Origin: Amycolatopsis sp. DSM 110486
GTDB taxonomy: Bacteria > Actinomycetota > Actinomycetes > Mycobacteriales > Pseudonocardiaceae
Length of the DNA: 64,000 nt
Assembly: GCF_019468465.1 (NCBI RefSeq)
Contig: NZ_CP080519.1
Location: 6,689,001 to 6,753,000 of the forward strand
Reading direction: 5' to 3'
The position numbers and the translations under genes were made by a program. Shown here piece after piece: positions 50,551 through 59,291 of this stretch; position 1 is the stretch's first letter; the number at the start of each line of letters is the position of its first letter. The notes under the pieces are model-generated. The model was not told the origin of the DNA and did no database searches. It saw nothing but the letters and a program-made list of their open reading frames with translations.

Positions 50551-51255
50551 TTACCGCTCCGCGTGGTGTTGGCAGTACATCGGCACGCCGACCTGCGGTA
50601 ATTGCAGCGCATCGGCGAACCCTCGCGCTTCGCCCGTGTCGGCCACCGCGAGCGTCGTCCACGTGTAGCCGGTGCCGCGGCGCATCGCCGCCAGCGCCCG
50701 CACGCGCCGGTCACCTCGCACCCAACGCGGGCCTTCGGTGGACCAGTCGTAGCGGCTGAACGCCGCCCACGCGAGGATCCGCCCGTACCCGCGGCGCCGG
50801 TTCCTGGGCTCGACGTGTACGTGTTCGAGGACACCGGTTCGGTCGCGGTCGCAGATGGTCATCGTCGCGATGCCGACGACGTGGCCGGTGAGGTGGAGTT
50901 CGATCCGGCCGGACGCCGTCGTCGTGGGTGGTGTGGCGACGAGCTCAAGGCCGGCGCCGTCCGCTTCGTCGGGGGTGGCCTGCTCGTACGCGGGATCCTT
51001 GACGGCCCACACGTGATCCGGGTGGCCTTCGGTGCGGCAGGTTTCGCAGTGGAGGGAATGCAGCTGGAGTGCGGTGATCCACGAGAATGAGCCGTGTTCG
51101 GAGACGAGGTGCCGGCGAGGGCAGCTGTTCGGCGGGTGAATGACGAGACCACCCGTGGGCGTCAGTTCGTGCCACAGCGCAGGGCGGACCGGCAGGTCCT
51201 CGGGACCGAATTCGCTGCGCGCGCCTGACCGGCGCGTTCGGCTAGTGTCGAACAC
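50551..51255 (-). CDS. GNAT acetyltransferase with Cys-rich N-terminus
   Basis: 234 residues from GTG at 51255. The acyl-CoA loop VLEHVHVEPRNRRRGYGRILAWAAFSRY (residues about 143-170) identifies GNAT. The N-terminal part (CPRRHLVSEHGSFSWITALQLHSLHCETCRTEGHPDHVW) has a CETC with further His/Cys, likely a zinc knuckle. Substrate unknown. Sits in the cargo region between the APH-like kinase and the DNA ligase gene. Confidence 0.7.
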   Translation of the reverse strand: MFDTSRTRRSGARSEFGPEDLPVRPALWHELTPTGGLVIHPPNSCPRRHLVSEHGSFSWITALQLHSLHCETCRTEGHPDHVWAVKDPAYEQATPDEADGAGLELVATPPTTTASGRIELHLTGHVVGIATMTICDRDRTGVLEHVHVEPRNRRRGYGRILAWAAFSRYDWSTEGPRWVRGDRRVRALAAMRRGTGYTWTTLAVADTGEARGFADALQLPQVGVPMYCQHHAER

Positions 51256-51282
51256 GCGTTCGACTCTAGCGCGGACTGGCGA

Positions 51283-52260
51283 TCACCGCTCAACGCCTCG
51301 GAATCCACGCCACGCCACATGCCGCATCCGGCCCTCACGTGTCCAAGACCGGAAGGCCACCTCTCCCACGATGAGCGGCTCAACCCACCGTGTCCCGCGC
51401 GCATACTCGGCCGGCACAGGATCGGGGAACGGGCTGTCCGGACGACCGATCCGGGAGAGCAGCCGCTCCAGGTCGTCGAGGGTGTGCCGAGTGAAGCCGC
51501 TACCGACATCGCCGACGAGCCGCAACCGGCCGCCCTTCTCCCGCGCGCCCAGAACGAGGCTGCCGACCGTGTGCGCGCGGCTGCCGCGGCCGGGCCGCCA
51601 CCCGCACACGACGACGTCCAGAGTGTTGATCAAGGGCCGCTTGATCCAGTCCCGGGAGCGCCGGCCGGGCAGGTAGCGGGACCCGACCCGCTTGGCGACC
51701 AGACCTTCCAGGTGGTGCGCTCGGGCGATCTCGAGCAGCCGCTGCGGATCAACGTCGCGATACGCCGGGGTGATCACCGCGTGCGGGGAGTCGAGCGGCC
51801 CCAGGCCCACCAACAACTCGCGCCGCCGCTCATAAGGCTCGTGCAACAGCATCTCCCGGCCGAGCATGAGCAGGTCGAAGGCGTAAAACGCGGCCGGGTG
51901 GCTCGCCAGCAACTCGCGCCGGGGTCGGAGCTGGTGGCGCACCTGGAGCAGACCAAAGTCCGGCCGGCCCTCTTCGTTGAGGACCACGATCTCCCCATCG
52001 AGCACTCCAACTCGCCCGCCGAGGGCGTCGGCGAACGCGCCCGCGAGATCGGGAAAGGATCGGGTGAGGTCGTTCCCATTCCGGCTCGTGAGCCTGGTGG
52101 CGCCGTCCGGGCCGACGCACAGGCAACCCCGGAATCCGTCCCACTTCCATTCCACCGACCAGCCGGAACCCGATCCGGCAGGTAGCTCGCCGTCGACGGC
52201 CAGCATCGGCGGGATGGCGTACGGCATCCCGTGAACGTCGACGTCCACCTGTTTCCGCAT
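51283..52260 (-). CDS. ATP-dependent DNA ligase (LigD ligase-domain type)
   Basis: 325 residues, ATG. Motif I EWKWDGFRG places the adenylated Lys, and motifs DGEIVV, FYAFDLLML, EGLVAKRVGSRYLPGRRSRDWIKRP follow in order, then an OB-fold C-terminus (VVVCGWRPGRGSR...GSLVLGAREKGGRLRLVGDVGSGFT). It joins nicks in DNA using ATP and resembles the ligase domain of LigD without the polymerase or phosphoesterase parts. Such extra ligases are common in actinobacterial chromosomes and prophages. A hairpin with stem GAGCCCCG lies just upstream. Confidence 0.85.
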   Translation of the reverse strand: MRKQVDVDVHGMPYAIPPMLAVDGELPAGSGSGWSVEWKWDGFRGCLCVGPDGATRLTSRNGNDLTRSFPDLAGAFADALGGRVGVLDGEIVVLNEEGRPDFGLLQVRHQLRPRRELLASHPAAFYAFDLLMLGREMLLHEPYERRRELLVGLGPLDSPHAVITPAYRDVDPQRLLEIARAHHLEGLVAKRVGSRYLPGRRSRDWIKRPLINTLDVVVCGWRPGRGSRAHTVGSLVLGAREKGGRLRLVGDVGSGFTRHTLDDLERLLSRIGRPDSPFPDPVPAEYARGTRWVEPLIVGEVAFRSWTREGRMRHVAWRGFRGVER

Positions 52261-52283
52261 CGATCACCGCCGTAAAAGCACGA

Positions 52284-52307
52284 GAGCCCCGCCGGTTGAC
52301 GGGGCTC
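52284..52307. terminator. Hairpin between two leftward genes
   Basis: GAGCCCCG (52284-52291) pairs perfectly with CGGGGCTC (52300-52307) across an 8-base loop. It lies after the stop of the gene at 52.3-52.8 kb and before the ligase start, so it probably ends that transcript. Confidence 0.7.
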
Positions 52308-52326
52308 AAGGCGCACGGGAGTTTCC

Positions 52327-52773
52327 TCACCGGGGTTGACTGTACCGCTGCCACAGGTCGGCGAGCAGTCGTGGAATCGCGGGGGAGAACCCGGCCTTGA
52401 CGCACGCGCGGGCGACGATCGCGTAGGCGCTGGCGACGATCTCGGCTGGAACGTGGCCGGGGTCGGTCAGGGCGTAGAACGCGTCCGTCGTGGCCTCGTC
52501 GGATTCGAACAGTGCCGTTGTCAGGTCGTCAACGGGGACGGCAGTGCCGCTCACGCGGGCGGCGGCAAGGTCGGCCAGCAGGTCCGCCAGTCCCGCGTCC
52601 TGGTTCGCCGTTCTCGACCAGCTCGGCGAGTGGTCGGCCATCGCGGCGCGGGCGGTGGCGAACACCCACAGGGCGGCGGCGGCTTGGCGCGGGTCGTCGG
52701 TGACCAGGAATTCGCGGGCAGTGCCCTCGACCTCGGCGGCGATCTCGTACGGGGTGGTGGCGGTGGCGGTCAT
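52327..52773 (-). CDS. Unknown protein divergent from the GntR regulator
   Basis: 148 residues from the ATG at 52773, preceded by an AGAGGG ribosome site; a further in-frame ATG at 52821 falls inside the operator and is unlikely. Helical, Ala-rich (EIAAEVEGTAREFLVTDDPRQAAAALWVFATARAAM; VASAYAIVARACVKAGF). No motif recognised. Its promoter region overlaps the palindromic GntR-type operators, so it is probably the regulator's target. Confidence 0.5.
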   Translation of the reverse strand: MTATATTPYEIAAEVEGTAREFLVTDDPRQAAAALWVFATARAAMADHSPSWSRTANQDAGLADLLADLAAARVSGTAVPVDDLTTALFESDEATTDAFYALTDPGHVPAEIVASAYAIVARACVKAGFSPAIPRLLADLWQRYSQPR

Positions 52774-52800
52774 GCCGGTTGCCCTCTTTCGCGCCGTGGT

Positions 52801-52822
52801 TATGTTGGTTATAACCAACATA
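52801..52822. promoter_or_regulatory. Perfect palindromic operator (first of two)
   Basis: A 22-base perfect palindrome centred on TTGGTTATAACCAA between divergent genes. Its core TGGTTATAACCA recurs at 52865-52876; the centres are 59 bases apart. Likely binding sites for the GntR protein encoded just to the right. Confidence 0.75.
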
Positions 52823-52842
52823 TTTGTGTGATCGACACTACG

Positions 52843-52876
52843 TTGTCAAGAGGGTTGGATATGCTGGTTATAACCA
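52843..52876 (+). promoter_or_regulatory. Second operator over the GntR promoter
   Basis: TTGTCA (52843-52848) could be a -35 box, with GGTTAT (52866-52871) as the -10 after 17 bases; that -10 lies inside the second copy of the operator core TGGTTATAACCA (52865-52876). Binding there would block the regulator's own promoter, a common autorepression layout. Confidence 0.65.
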
Positions 52877-52895
52877 CGCCTCAAGGAGTTGGCCC

Positions 52896-53690
52896 GTGCA
52901 CACCTACGAGCTCATCGCCCAGACGCTCGCGACCGAGATCGACAACGGAACCTGGCCAGCAGGCAGCCTGCTCCCCACCCTGGCTGAGCTGGAGAAACGG
53001 TTCTCGGCTTCGCGCATCACCGTGCGGGGCGCGCTCGAGCAACTCGACAAGCGGGGGTACGTCTACACCGGCCGGGCGGAGGGGCGACGCGGCACAGTCG
53101 TCCGCCACCGGGGGCGCACGTCCATCGTCGCCAACCTCGCGATCCGACCTGACCGGCCGAACAGCGACACCTCCGACGCCTTCATCGAAGCCGCCGAACT
53201 CGCCGGCCGGACACCCAGCAAGAGGTTCGAGCGTCGCATCGAGATCCCGCCCAAGGCGATCGCCGACCGGCTGGGCATCGCCCCCGATGAACCCGTCGTG
53301 GCCCGCACCCTCACGCAGCTGCTCGACGAGGAACCCTGGAGCATCGAGGTCGGCCACTACCCGATGGACCTCGCGCGCGAAGTCGGACTCGACGTCGAAA
53401 CCGACATCAAGGGCGGTACCGCCCGTGCCCTCGAAGCCGCGGGCTACAAGGAGATCGCCCACTTCGATGAGGTCACCGACGAAACCGCGGACGCCGATGA
53501 GGCGTACCGCCTCGCTGTCCCGATCGGCAGCCCGTTGCTCGTGGTTGTCCGCACCGCGGCGACGGCCGACCGCGTCACCCGCGTCATGCGCTACCTGCGA
53601 CTCGGCGGCCGTACCCGGCTGATCTGGGAGCAGGGCGCCCGCGAAGGGCTCGACGTCATCGCCGCCGCACGTAACCGGGGGACCGAGTGA
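52896..53690 (+). CDS. GntR-family regulator with UTRA-type effector domain
   Basis: 264 residues from GTG at 52896 (AAGGAG ribosome site). N-terminal winged helix (YELIAQTLATEIDNGTWPAGSLLPTLAELEKRFSASRITVRGALEQLDKRGYVYTGRAEGRRGTVV) is typical of GntR; the C-terminal half (about 95-255) is a UTRA-like domain with PDEPVVARTLTQLLDEEPWSIEVGHYPMDLARE. Binds a small ligand and represses neighbouring genes through the TGGTTATAACCA sites upstream. Overlaps the following GNAT gene, so the two are translated together. Confidence 0.85.
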   Translation: MHTYELIAQTLATEIDNGTWPAGSLLPTLAELEKRFSASRITVRGALEQLDKRGYVYTGRAEGRRGTVVRHRGRTSIVANLAIRPDRPNSDTSDAFIEAAELAGRTPSKRFERRIEIPPKAIADRLGIAPDEPVVARTLTQLLDEEPWSIEVGHYPMDLAREVGLDVETDIKGGTARALEAAGYKEIAHFDEVTDETADADEAYRLAVPIGSPLLVVVRTAATADRVTRVMRYLRLGGRTRLIWEQGAREGLDVIAAARNRGTE

Positions 53691-54244
53691 CCAGCTACGT
53701 CATGCGCCGCGCGGCGGCCGAAGACCTGCCGGCCGTCATGTCCCTGCTCGACGCACGAACGCAATGGCTGCGCGCACGCGACACCGATCAGTGGTCGACC
53801 CGCGCGTTCCAGCCCGTCATGGAAGGCGCCATCGAGCGCGGCGAAACCTGGCTGCTCTGCGAAGACGGTCAGGCCGTCGCGACGCTGACGATGAACACGA
53901 CCGCCGACCCCGACTTCTGGACCCACGACGAGCAGACGACTCCGGCGTTCTACCTCTCGAAGCTGGCCACCAGCCTCGACCACAAGGGGCGGGGACTCGG
54001 CGCGCTACTGATCGACTGGGCCGCCGGCTACGCCTGCGAGCACGGGATCCTGTGGCTGCGCTGGGACGTGTGGCGCACGAACGTCGAGCTGCAGAACTAC
54101 TACCGCAGCATCGGCGCGACCCCGCTCCGCGTCGTCAACATCCCGGGCCGGTACTCCGGCGCGCTCTTCGAGCTGAGCGCCACGCCCCGCGCGGACCTGG
54201 GGATCACCACGATTGCCCACACCGAGCAGTTGCCGCAGACCTAA
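53687..54244 (+). CDS. GNAT acetyltransferase coupled to the GntR gene
   Basis: 185 residues, GTG in the GntR stop (GTGA overlap). GNAT features: FYLSKLATSLDHKGRGLGALLIDWAAGYACEHG (acetyl-CoA loop) and the C-terminal VELQNYYRSIGATPLRVVN. Likely controlled by the same regulator. This GntR-GNAT pair often occurs in actinobacterial integrative elements near the integrase, as here; substrate unknown. Confidence 0.75.
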   Translation: MTSYVMRRAAAEDLPAVMSLLDARTQWLRARDTDQWSTRAFQPVMEGAIERGETWLLCEDGQAVATLTMNTTADPDFWTHDEQTTPAFYLSKLATSLDHKGRGLGALLIDWAAGYACEHGILWLRWDVWRTNVELQNYYRSIGATPLRVVNIPGRYSGALFELSATPRADLGITTIAHTEQLPQT

Positions 54245-54534
54245 CTTGCCGGGGCCGGCCGCGGTGCCGTCCTGCGGCCACAGGATTGCTCGGCTCCCCG
54301 GCCGGCCTTTTCGGGTTGGTTCAGCCATCCAAACCCCGAGCGCAGCGTCGCACGCGTTCTTCCGCCGTGTCGAGGAACCTGGACATTCCCGTACACCACG
54401 AGCCATCGAGCACGCGGGCGTCCGGGTGTCGCACGGAGATGACGGGGATGGGTGGGGCAGGATGGCGTCGCTGCCGGCCGGTGAGCACCCCACCCAGCTT
54501 CCCCGGGGTGAGGCGTTCACCGGCCGGCAACGGC
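54245..54534. other. Non-coding gap between cargo and integrase
   Basis: About 290 bases between the GNAT stop and the end of the leftward integrase. GCCGGGG near 54248 can pair with CCCCGGC near 54297, a weak hairpin followed by a T-containing run (CCTTTTCGGG). A leftward open frame here (54321-54584) overlaps the integrase and has no ribosome site; I do not call it. No att core or tRNA seen. Confidence 0.5.
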
Positions 54535-55758
54535 TTAGACGATGGTGAACTCCATTGGATCTTCGGCGTTGGGCATCGCGGCAAGCTCCGCCAGGAACGA
54601 CTTCTCCGCCGCCAGCGCAGCCTTGACGAGCTGGTCCGGCACGAGGTGGCCGTAGCGGTCGACGGTGGTCGTGATCGACTCGTGCCCGAGGCGCCGTTGC
54701 ACCGTCATCAGGTCGACGCCTTCGGAGATCTGCCACGACGCGTGTGTGTGCCGCAGATCGTGGATGCGGGGCTTCTTGGTGATCCGCTGCTCCGGCGGAA
54801 TCGGGACGCCGTCTTTGGTGTGGGTGGCAGTCGCGGCTTCGACGGCCGGCTTCCAGACGTACTGCTGGAACTTCGAATGCCAGATCGGCCCGCCCTTCAC
54901 CCCCGTGAACAGGAGCTCATCAGGGCTGCGCATGGACACCAGCGGCACGAGAATGTCCACGAGCGAAGGCGGCAGCGAGATGGTCCGGCGCGCCCGCGGT
55001 GTCTTCGGCGGGCCGATGTACGTTCCGCCCTCCTTGCGTTTCCTGGCCTTGGTGACCCTGATGGAGGGAGTGGCGGCCAGGAGATCGACGTCGCGCACCT
55101 GGAGCGCGACAAGCTCGCCGAAGCGCAAACCGGTGCGGGCGAACGTATGGAGGACCGGCTTGAAGTGGTCCCTCACGTGGCTCACGAGGATGTTGAACTC
55201 CCCGTAGGTGAGGAACGTGGACTCGAACGCGATCGAGCTGGGCAGGCGAATGCCCTTGCACGGGTTCTCGTCGATCAGCTTGTACTCGTACAGCGCGCTC
55301 TTGAAGACCGCGGACAGAAGTCCGTGCACATTCCCGATCGACTTGGACGAGAGATTTCCCTTGTCGTCCAACGTGTTCAGCCACTTCTTGATGTCGGACC
55401 GGTCGACCATGTTGATGGGACGGTTGCCGAGGTAGGGGGCGATGTGGAGCTTGGCGTCGCGACGGTAGGTCTGGCGTGTGCGCTCCTGGATGCCGGTGAG
55501 CTCCGAAACGTGCCGCTCGATGACTGCCGACAGAGACGGCACACGGGTTTCGACGCTCGCCATGACTTCGGCCGCGCGGTCGAGGCGATGGCCGCACTTC
55601 TCGAGCAGGTCCTTGAAGCGGCCGGCTTTCTCTTCGTCGTCGAACTTCATCCGCTCCCGGCTGCGGGTGTGCGGGTCGTACCAGACGACGCGGAAGACGG
55701 TCTTGGGGTAGGCGTTGGCGCCGCGGCCGCGTTCGGTCCGTGTTTCGATCGATGCCAC
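54535..55758 (-). CDS. int: Tyrosine-recombinase integrase
   Basis: 407 residues, ATG. SAM-like core-binding region about 75-170 (VIERHVSELTGIQERTRQTYRRDAKLHI...) and catalytic domain about 190-390: Arg in FARTGLRFGELVALQ, H-L-R-H in RIHDLRHTHASW, His in RRLGHESITTTVDRY, and the nucleophile Tyr in DRYGHLVP. All catalytic residues present. It inserts and excises the prophage at att sites, probably with an IHF-type cofactor (an mIHF-like gene is at 0.9-1.3 kb). No excisionase was recognised beside it. Its 5' end faces the chromosome. Confidence 0.9.
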   Translation of the reverse strand: MASIETRTERGRGANAYPKTVFRVVWYDPHTRSRERMKFDDEEKAGRFKDLLEKCGHRLDRAAEVMASVETRVPSLSAVIERHVSELTGIQERTRQTYRRDAKLHIAPYLGNRPINMVDRSDIKKWLNTLDDKGNLSSKSIGNVHGLLSAVFKSALYEYKLIDENPCKGIRLPSSIAFESTFLTYGEFNILVSHVRDHFKPVLHTFARTGLRFGELVALQVRDVDLLAATPSIRVTKARKRKEGGTYIGPPKTPRARRTISLPPSLVDILVPLVSMRSPDELLFTGVKGGPIWHSKFQQYVWKPAVEAATATHTKDGVPIPPEQRITKKPRIHDLRHTHASWQISEGVDLMTVQRRLGHESITTTVDRYGHLVPDQLVKAALAAEKSFLAELAAMPNAEDPMEFTIV

Positions 55759-56327
55759 CGTTCACCACCTCGCCGTGATGCGAACCGGGCGCAACAGGGT
55801 TGCGGGCGTGTGGACGTCGGCGTGGACGCCTGTGTGGGGGTCTCCGACTAGGGTGGGCTGGCCGCGCCGAGCCTCCCCGTGGTGGGTGTGAGTGATCTTC
55901 GGGTGGGTCACGAGACAGGGACGCTACCCCTGATCTTGGTTCCCGGGGGATAGAAATCGGTCTCCGGGGGATACGGCTTTCAAAAGTGCCCTCTGACCTG
56001 CGTGTGGTGCGCCAGGGGTGACCGGCGCCGCTCCGGTCACCCCTGGCGCAGTCCTGGGGTTCCGGCACGAGTGCGCGCCGCCGAGGGTCGTCGCGCCGAG
56101 GGAACCCCTGTGGGACAGGGGGTCCCTCGGCGGCGGTGCGGCCGGGAGGGCGGAGCGGGAGGTGCCGGGGGTGGGGTCGAGGACTGGCCGAGGTTGATAG
56201 TTAGGAAACTTTCCTATCTATTGGAAGAAATGACACCATCCCGGAGAGGGTGGTGTCAATACCGGACCGCTCGATCACTGTCCGTCAACCCGACCGCTCG
56301 CCAGCACCGACCGGCCCTCATCGGGGA
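55759..56327. other. Prophage right boundary region with two long hairpins
   Basis: No gene is convincing in these 570 bases. A perfect 17-base-pair hairpin lies at 56009-56049 and a second, 18 pairs with one mismatch, at 56094-56132, around a CCGAGGG direct repeat. The attR/attP core should be here or just upstream, but I found no tRNA and no sequence repeated at the left of the window, so the junction cannot be set. Confidence 0.5.
56197..56221. promoter_or_regulatory. Palindrome TTAGGAAAC/TTTCCTA upstream of a lost or degraded gene
   Basis: ATAG-TAGGAAA and TTTCCTA-CTAT form an interrupted palindrome of the type I recall from promoters of secreted enzyme genes in Amycolatopsis and Streptomyces. 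A small hairpin (GACACCA/TGGTGTC, 56231-56256) follows. No intact downstream gene is seen on the plus strand. Confidence 0.45.
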
Positions 56328-56500
56328 TCAGTCGAGCAGCCACGCGAACTCTCGGCGGCGGCCCAGCTCCGCCACCGCCTGCTCGGCGGCGTCCTTCGTC
56401 AACGCGGGGAACACGACGAAGTTCTTCTCGAAGAACTCGACGGGCCGGTTCTTCGCCCGGCGTGACCCGCGAGGAAGCGAGACGAGACCTTCAGCCCGCG
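56328..56500 (-). pseudogene. 3' remnant of an unidentified gene
   Basis: An open frame on the minus strand ends at the stop 56328-56330 and encodes FFEKNFVVFPALTKDAAEQA...RRREFAWLLD. It has protein-like composition but no start codon before its upstream stop near 56519, and it overlaps the end of the PPOX gene. It looks like the tail of a gene whose 5' part was lost, perhaps at the insertion event or later. Family unknown. Confidence 0.4.
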
Positions 56501-56928
56501 ATGTCCGCCCGCCCGATCACCTTCGTGATCTTCGCCCGAACGAGCGATTCCTCCGGCACGGCGTTGCGCTTGCCGTACGCCTCGGCCTGGTCCGCGCCCA
56601 TGTAGCGGCCGCCGAGCCGGGTCGCCCATTCGAGCATCTCGTCGAGGTCGTGGTGCAGCGTCGCCTCGGCCGTGAACTGCACGTAGGAATACGGCGGCTT
56701 CTGGTCGTCGACGGCCAGCGACAGCCGCGGCTCGCGGCGCAGCGCCTTGCCCTTCAGTGTGTCCGTGCCTGTGGTGAACACGATTTCGTCACCGTCGGGG
56801 CCCTCGTTCAGCAGAAACCAGATCGGCGTGACGATCGGGGCCCCGTTGGCGCGAACGATCCCCAGCATCCCCGTCCGCGTGCCTTCGGTCGCGAACGCCC
56901 ACCACTCGGCCCTGCTCATCTCACGCAT
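56491..56928 (-). CDS. PPOX-class (F420-type) oxidoreductase
   Basis: 145 residues from ATG at 56928; a GTG at 56937 would add three. RANGAPIVTPIWFLLNEGPDGDEIVFTTGTDTLKGKALRREPRLSLAVDD is the characteristic split-barrel flavin-binding pattern of the PPOX/pyridoxamine 5'-phosphate oxidase-like superfamily, in actinobacteria often F420-dependent. Substrate unknown. Chromosomal, first intact gene right of the prophage. Confidence 0.85.
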   Translation of the reverse strand: MREMSRAEWWAFATEGTRTGMLGIVRANGAPIVTPIWFLLNEGPDGDEIVFTTGTDTLKGKALRREPRLSLAVDDQKPPYSYVQFTAEATLHHDLDEMLEWATRLGGRYMGADQAEAYGKRNAVPEESLVRAKITKVIGRADIAG

Positions 56929-56990
56929 GTGGGTCACGCTAGCCGTCCGCGTGTGCGGGCGCCTGAGCAGTCCGACTAGCCTGGCCTGCT

Positions 56991-58478
56991 GTGCGAGACG
57001 ACGAGATGGGGTTAGCGGGCCTGGCCGACGAGGGGCTGACCCGCCGGCTGAAGGCGCTCGCGTGCACCGCGCCGTTGCACGACCTCGACGCGCGCAAGGC
57101 CAAGCTCGACTGGGCCGACGCGACGATCTACCAGATGGCCGAGATCGCGCTGCACACCATCGACCAGGTCACCATCGCCATGGACTTCGACACGGGCGCG
57201 GGCCACGACCAGGTCATCGACCGGTTGCTCACGTTCATCTCGCAGCAGGCGCCTTCGCGCACGCCGTTCGAGCACGTGCGCGTGGCGAAGTGGGTGCTGG
57301 ACAACCTGATCAACGTCGGCACCACCGACCGCGGCTTCCGGCGCGTCTACGGCTCGATGGGCCCCGGCGGCTACCAGCGCCGCCAGTTCGACTTCAAGCT
57401 GCTCGTGGAGCTGGCCGCGCCCGACGGCGAGGTCTACCTGCGCGCCACCGACGAGGCCATCAACGTGCTCGTCGGCGCGCTGGACACCGACGTCGAGTCG
57501 GCCCAGATCGCGGCCGAGGTGAAGCTCGAGAACCTGATCAACCGCGGCCGGCTCGCCGACGCGAAGCTCGCGGCCGAGCAGGCGCGCTACCGCACCGTGC
57601 AGTACGGCGAGACCCTGCGCGCCAAGCTCGACGCCACGCGTCGCGACGTGCGCGCCGTCGACTGGGAGCTCGAGGTGCCGGACCTGATCGACTCCGCGCT
57701 CGGGCACATCGAGTCCCGCTTCCGCGCGGAGAACGCGATCCTCAAGAACATCACCACCGCGCGCGACGAGTCGGAGGAGCTCGACCACAAGCGGCGCGCG
57801 GCCGAGCTCGTCGACATCGTCGCCGACTGCATCCGCCGCCACACGCGCCTGCAGTCGCGCCTGGCCGCCGCCGGCGCCGTGTTCCGCGCCGAGCAGGACC
57901 GCCAGCAGTTCTCCGGCCCGCCGCAGCGCGCGACGATCGACCTGTTCGGCCAGCTGCTCGTCCCGACGCTCGGCCTGCCGCTGGCCGACGCCCTCGCGCC
58001 CGCCGAGCACTTCTTCCACGCGGTCGCGGGCATCACGCCGCCCGCGGTGCCCGCGTTGTCCTCGCTGGTCTCGCTGCTGCTGCGCCCAGCGCCGGAGCGC
58101 GACCAGCTCGTCGGCGAGATCCCCGAACCCGAGCTGATGCCGGCCGAGGACACCGACCGCTTCGGCGACGACGTGTGGCGCCTCGCCGACGACCTGCTCG
58201 ACCTGCCCGACGTGCCGCGCCGCCTGTCGGGCCTGCTGGAGGACGCGCGCCGCACGAAGCAACCCGGTCTGGCGACCCTGGTCGCGCTGCGCGCCCTGCA
58301 CGCCTACAGTCCCGAGGTCGGCGCCGCGCGCCGCCAGGGGGAACGCCACGTGCTGCTGGCCGTCGACGACGGCACGCTGCTCGTCGACCCCGAGTTCGGC
58401 GGCGCCGACCTGCTGCTGTCCACCGCCGAGGTCGAGCGCGCCGAAGAGAACACCGAAGACAGCGAGGAGGTCGCCTGA
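56991..58478 (+). CDS. MukF/JetA-like subunit (kleisin type) of an SMC-like complex
   Basis: 495 residues, GTG. N-terminal wHTH-like region (about 10-120, MAEIALHTIDQVTIAMDF; YGSMGPGGYQRRQFDFKLLVEL), a long coiled-coil middle (about 160-310: EVKLENLINRGRLADAKLAAEQARYRTVQYGETLRAKL) and a second compact C-terminal domain around 320-440. This is the layout of MukF/MksF/JetA kleisins, which bridge the ATPase heads. Sequence identity to a named family is not obvious to me. Start of a three-gene operon: 58478 overlaps the next start by four bases. Confidence 0.6.
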   Translation: MRDDEMGLAGLADEGLTRRLKALACTAPLHDLDARKAKLDWADATIYQMAEIALHTIDQVTIAMDFDTGAGHDQVIDRLLTFISQQAPSRTPFEHVRVAKWVLDNLINVGTTDRGFRRVYGSMGPGGYQRRQFDFKLLVELAAPDGEVYLRATDEAINVLVGALDTDVESAQIAAEVKLENLINRGRLADAKLAAEQARYRTVQYGETLRAKLDATRRDVRAVDWELEVPDLIDSALGHIESRFRAENAILKNITTARDESEELDHKRRAAELVDIVADCIRRHTRLQSRLAAAGAVFRAEQDRQQFSGPPQRATIDLFGQLLVPTLGLPLADALAPAEHFFHAVAGITPPAVPALSSLVSLLLRPAPERDQLVGEIPEPELMPAEDTDRFGDDVWRLADDLLDLPDVPRRLSGLLEDARRTKQPGLATLVALRALHAYSPEVGAARRQGERHVLLAVDDGTLLVDPEFGGADLLLSTAEVERAEENTEDSEEVA

Positions 58479-59281
58479 TGCCCGTGACCCACACGAGCGT
58501 CGACGCCGAGGCCGCCGCGCGCCTGGTCGCGTTCGGCATGCGCCCGAAGCAGCTGCCCGCCCGCGACGTCGTCTACGGCGAGCTGGTGCGCCGCTACGCA
58601 GAGGACAACGCGTTCAAGGCACTCACGCACGCCGTCGCGTCGGGCCTGGGGCTGATGGTGCTGGAGGTCAACCAGCAGGCGGGCGCCGTGCTGGCCGCCG
58701 TCGACGAGTCGATCTTCGAGATCAAGATGGACAGCTACGCGCGCCAGGCCAAGATCCGCGAACGCCGCGAGACGGAGAAGGTCATCCACGGCCTCATCCA
58801 CCTCGCCGCCGCGGCGCTGGCCTACCCGCGGCCCGACGACCTCGCCAACGACACCTACATCGGCCGCGTGAGCGTGGAGCAGGTCGACGCGATGGTCCGC
58901 GAGGCCGCGCGCATGCTCGACGAGCGCGCGCAGCAGGCCGAGGCCAACAACGACCCGCTGGCCGACGCGCCGGAGCTGGAGCAGGCGTGGCGCGCCTACG
59001 CCCGGCGCCCGGCCGCGGCGGCCACGAAGGACGGCCGCATGGCCGCCGACACCACCCGGGGCATGGTCGCGCGCGCCCTGCGGTTCCTCGCCGACCAGGG
59101 CTTCCTGGTGCCGGTGAGCGACGAGCAGGGCGGCACCTACCGCACCACGCCGCGGTATCAGATCCAGGTGCGCGAGCTGGCCGCCGACGCGGCGTTCGAC
59201 GACCTGCTCGCGCTCGACGTCGTCGCGGTCGCGAGCGCGGGGGGAACGCTGCGCGCAGCCTCTTCGGACACGTTGCAGTAG
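58478..59281 (+). CDS. MukE/JetB-like subunit of an SMC-like complex
   Basis: 267 residues, ATG overlapping the upstream stop (ATGA). Compact, two wHTH-like segments (about 35-60; about 190-225: RGMVARALRFLADQGFLVPVSDEQGGTYRTTPRYQIQVRELAADAAFDDL), as in MukE/MksE/JetB (DUF4194-like). Binds the kleisin and DNA in known relatives. Only 10 bases separate it from the large ATPase gene. Family assignment rests on size, order and helix pattern. Confidence 0.6.
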   Translation: MPVTHTSVDAEAAARLVAFGMRPKQLPARDVVYGELVRRYAEDNAFKALTHAVASGLGLMVLEVNQQAGAVLAAVDESIFEIKMDSYARQAKIRERRETEKVIHGLIHLAAAALAYPRPDDLANDTYIGRVSVEQVDAMVREAARMLDERAQQAEANNDPLADAPELEQAWRAYARRPAAAATKDGRMAADTTRGMVARALRFLADQGFLVPVSDEQGGTYRTTPRYQIQVRELAADAAFDDLLALDVVAVASAGGTLRAASSDTLQ

Positions 59282-59291
59282 AGGGGATTCG

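Noticed and set aside
54321..54584. Minus-strand frame after the integrase stop (87 codons)
   Set aside because: Overlaps the integrase end, no ribosome site and no motif; could still be a small gene starting later but unsupported.
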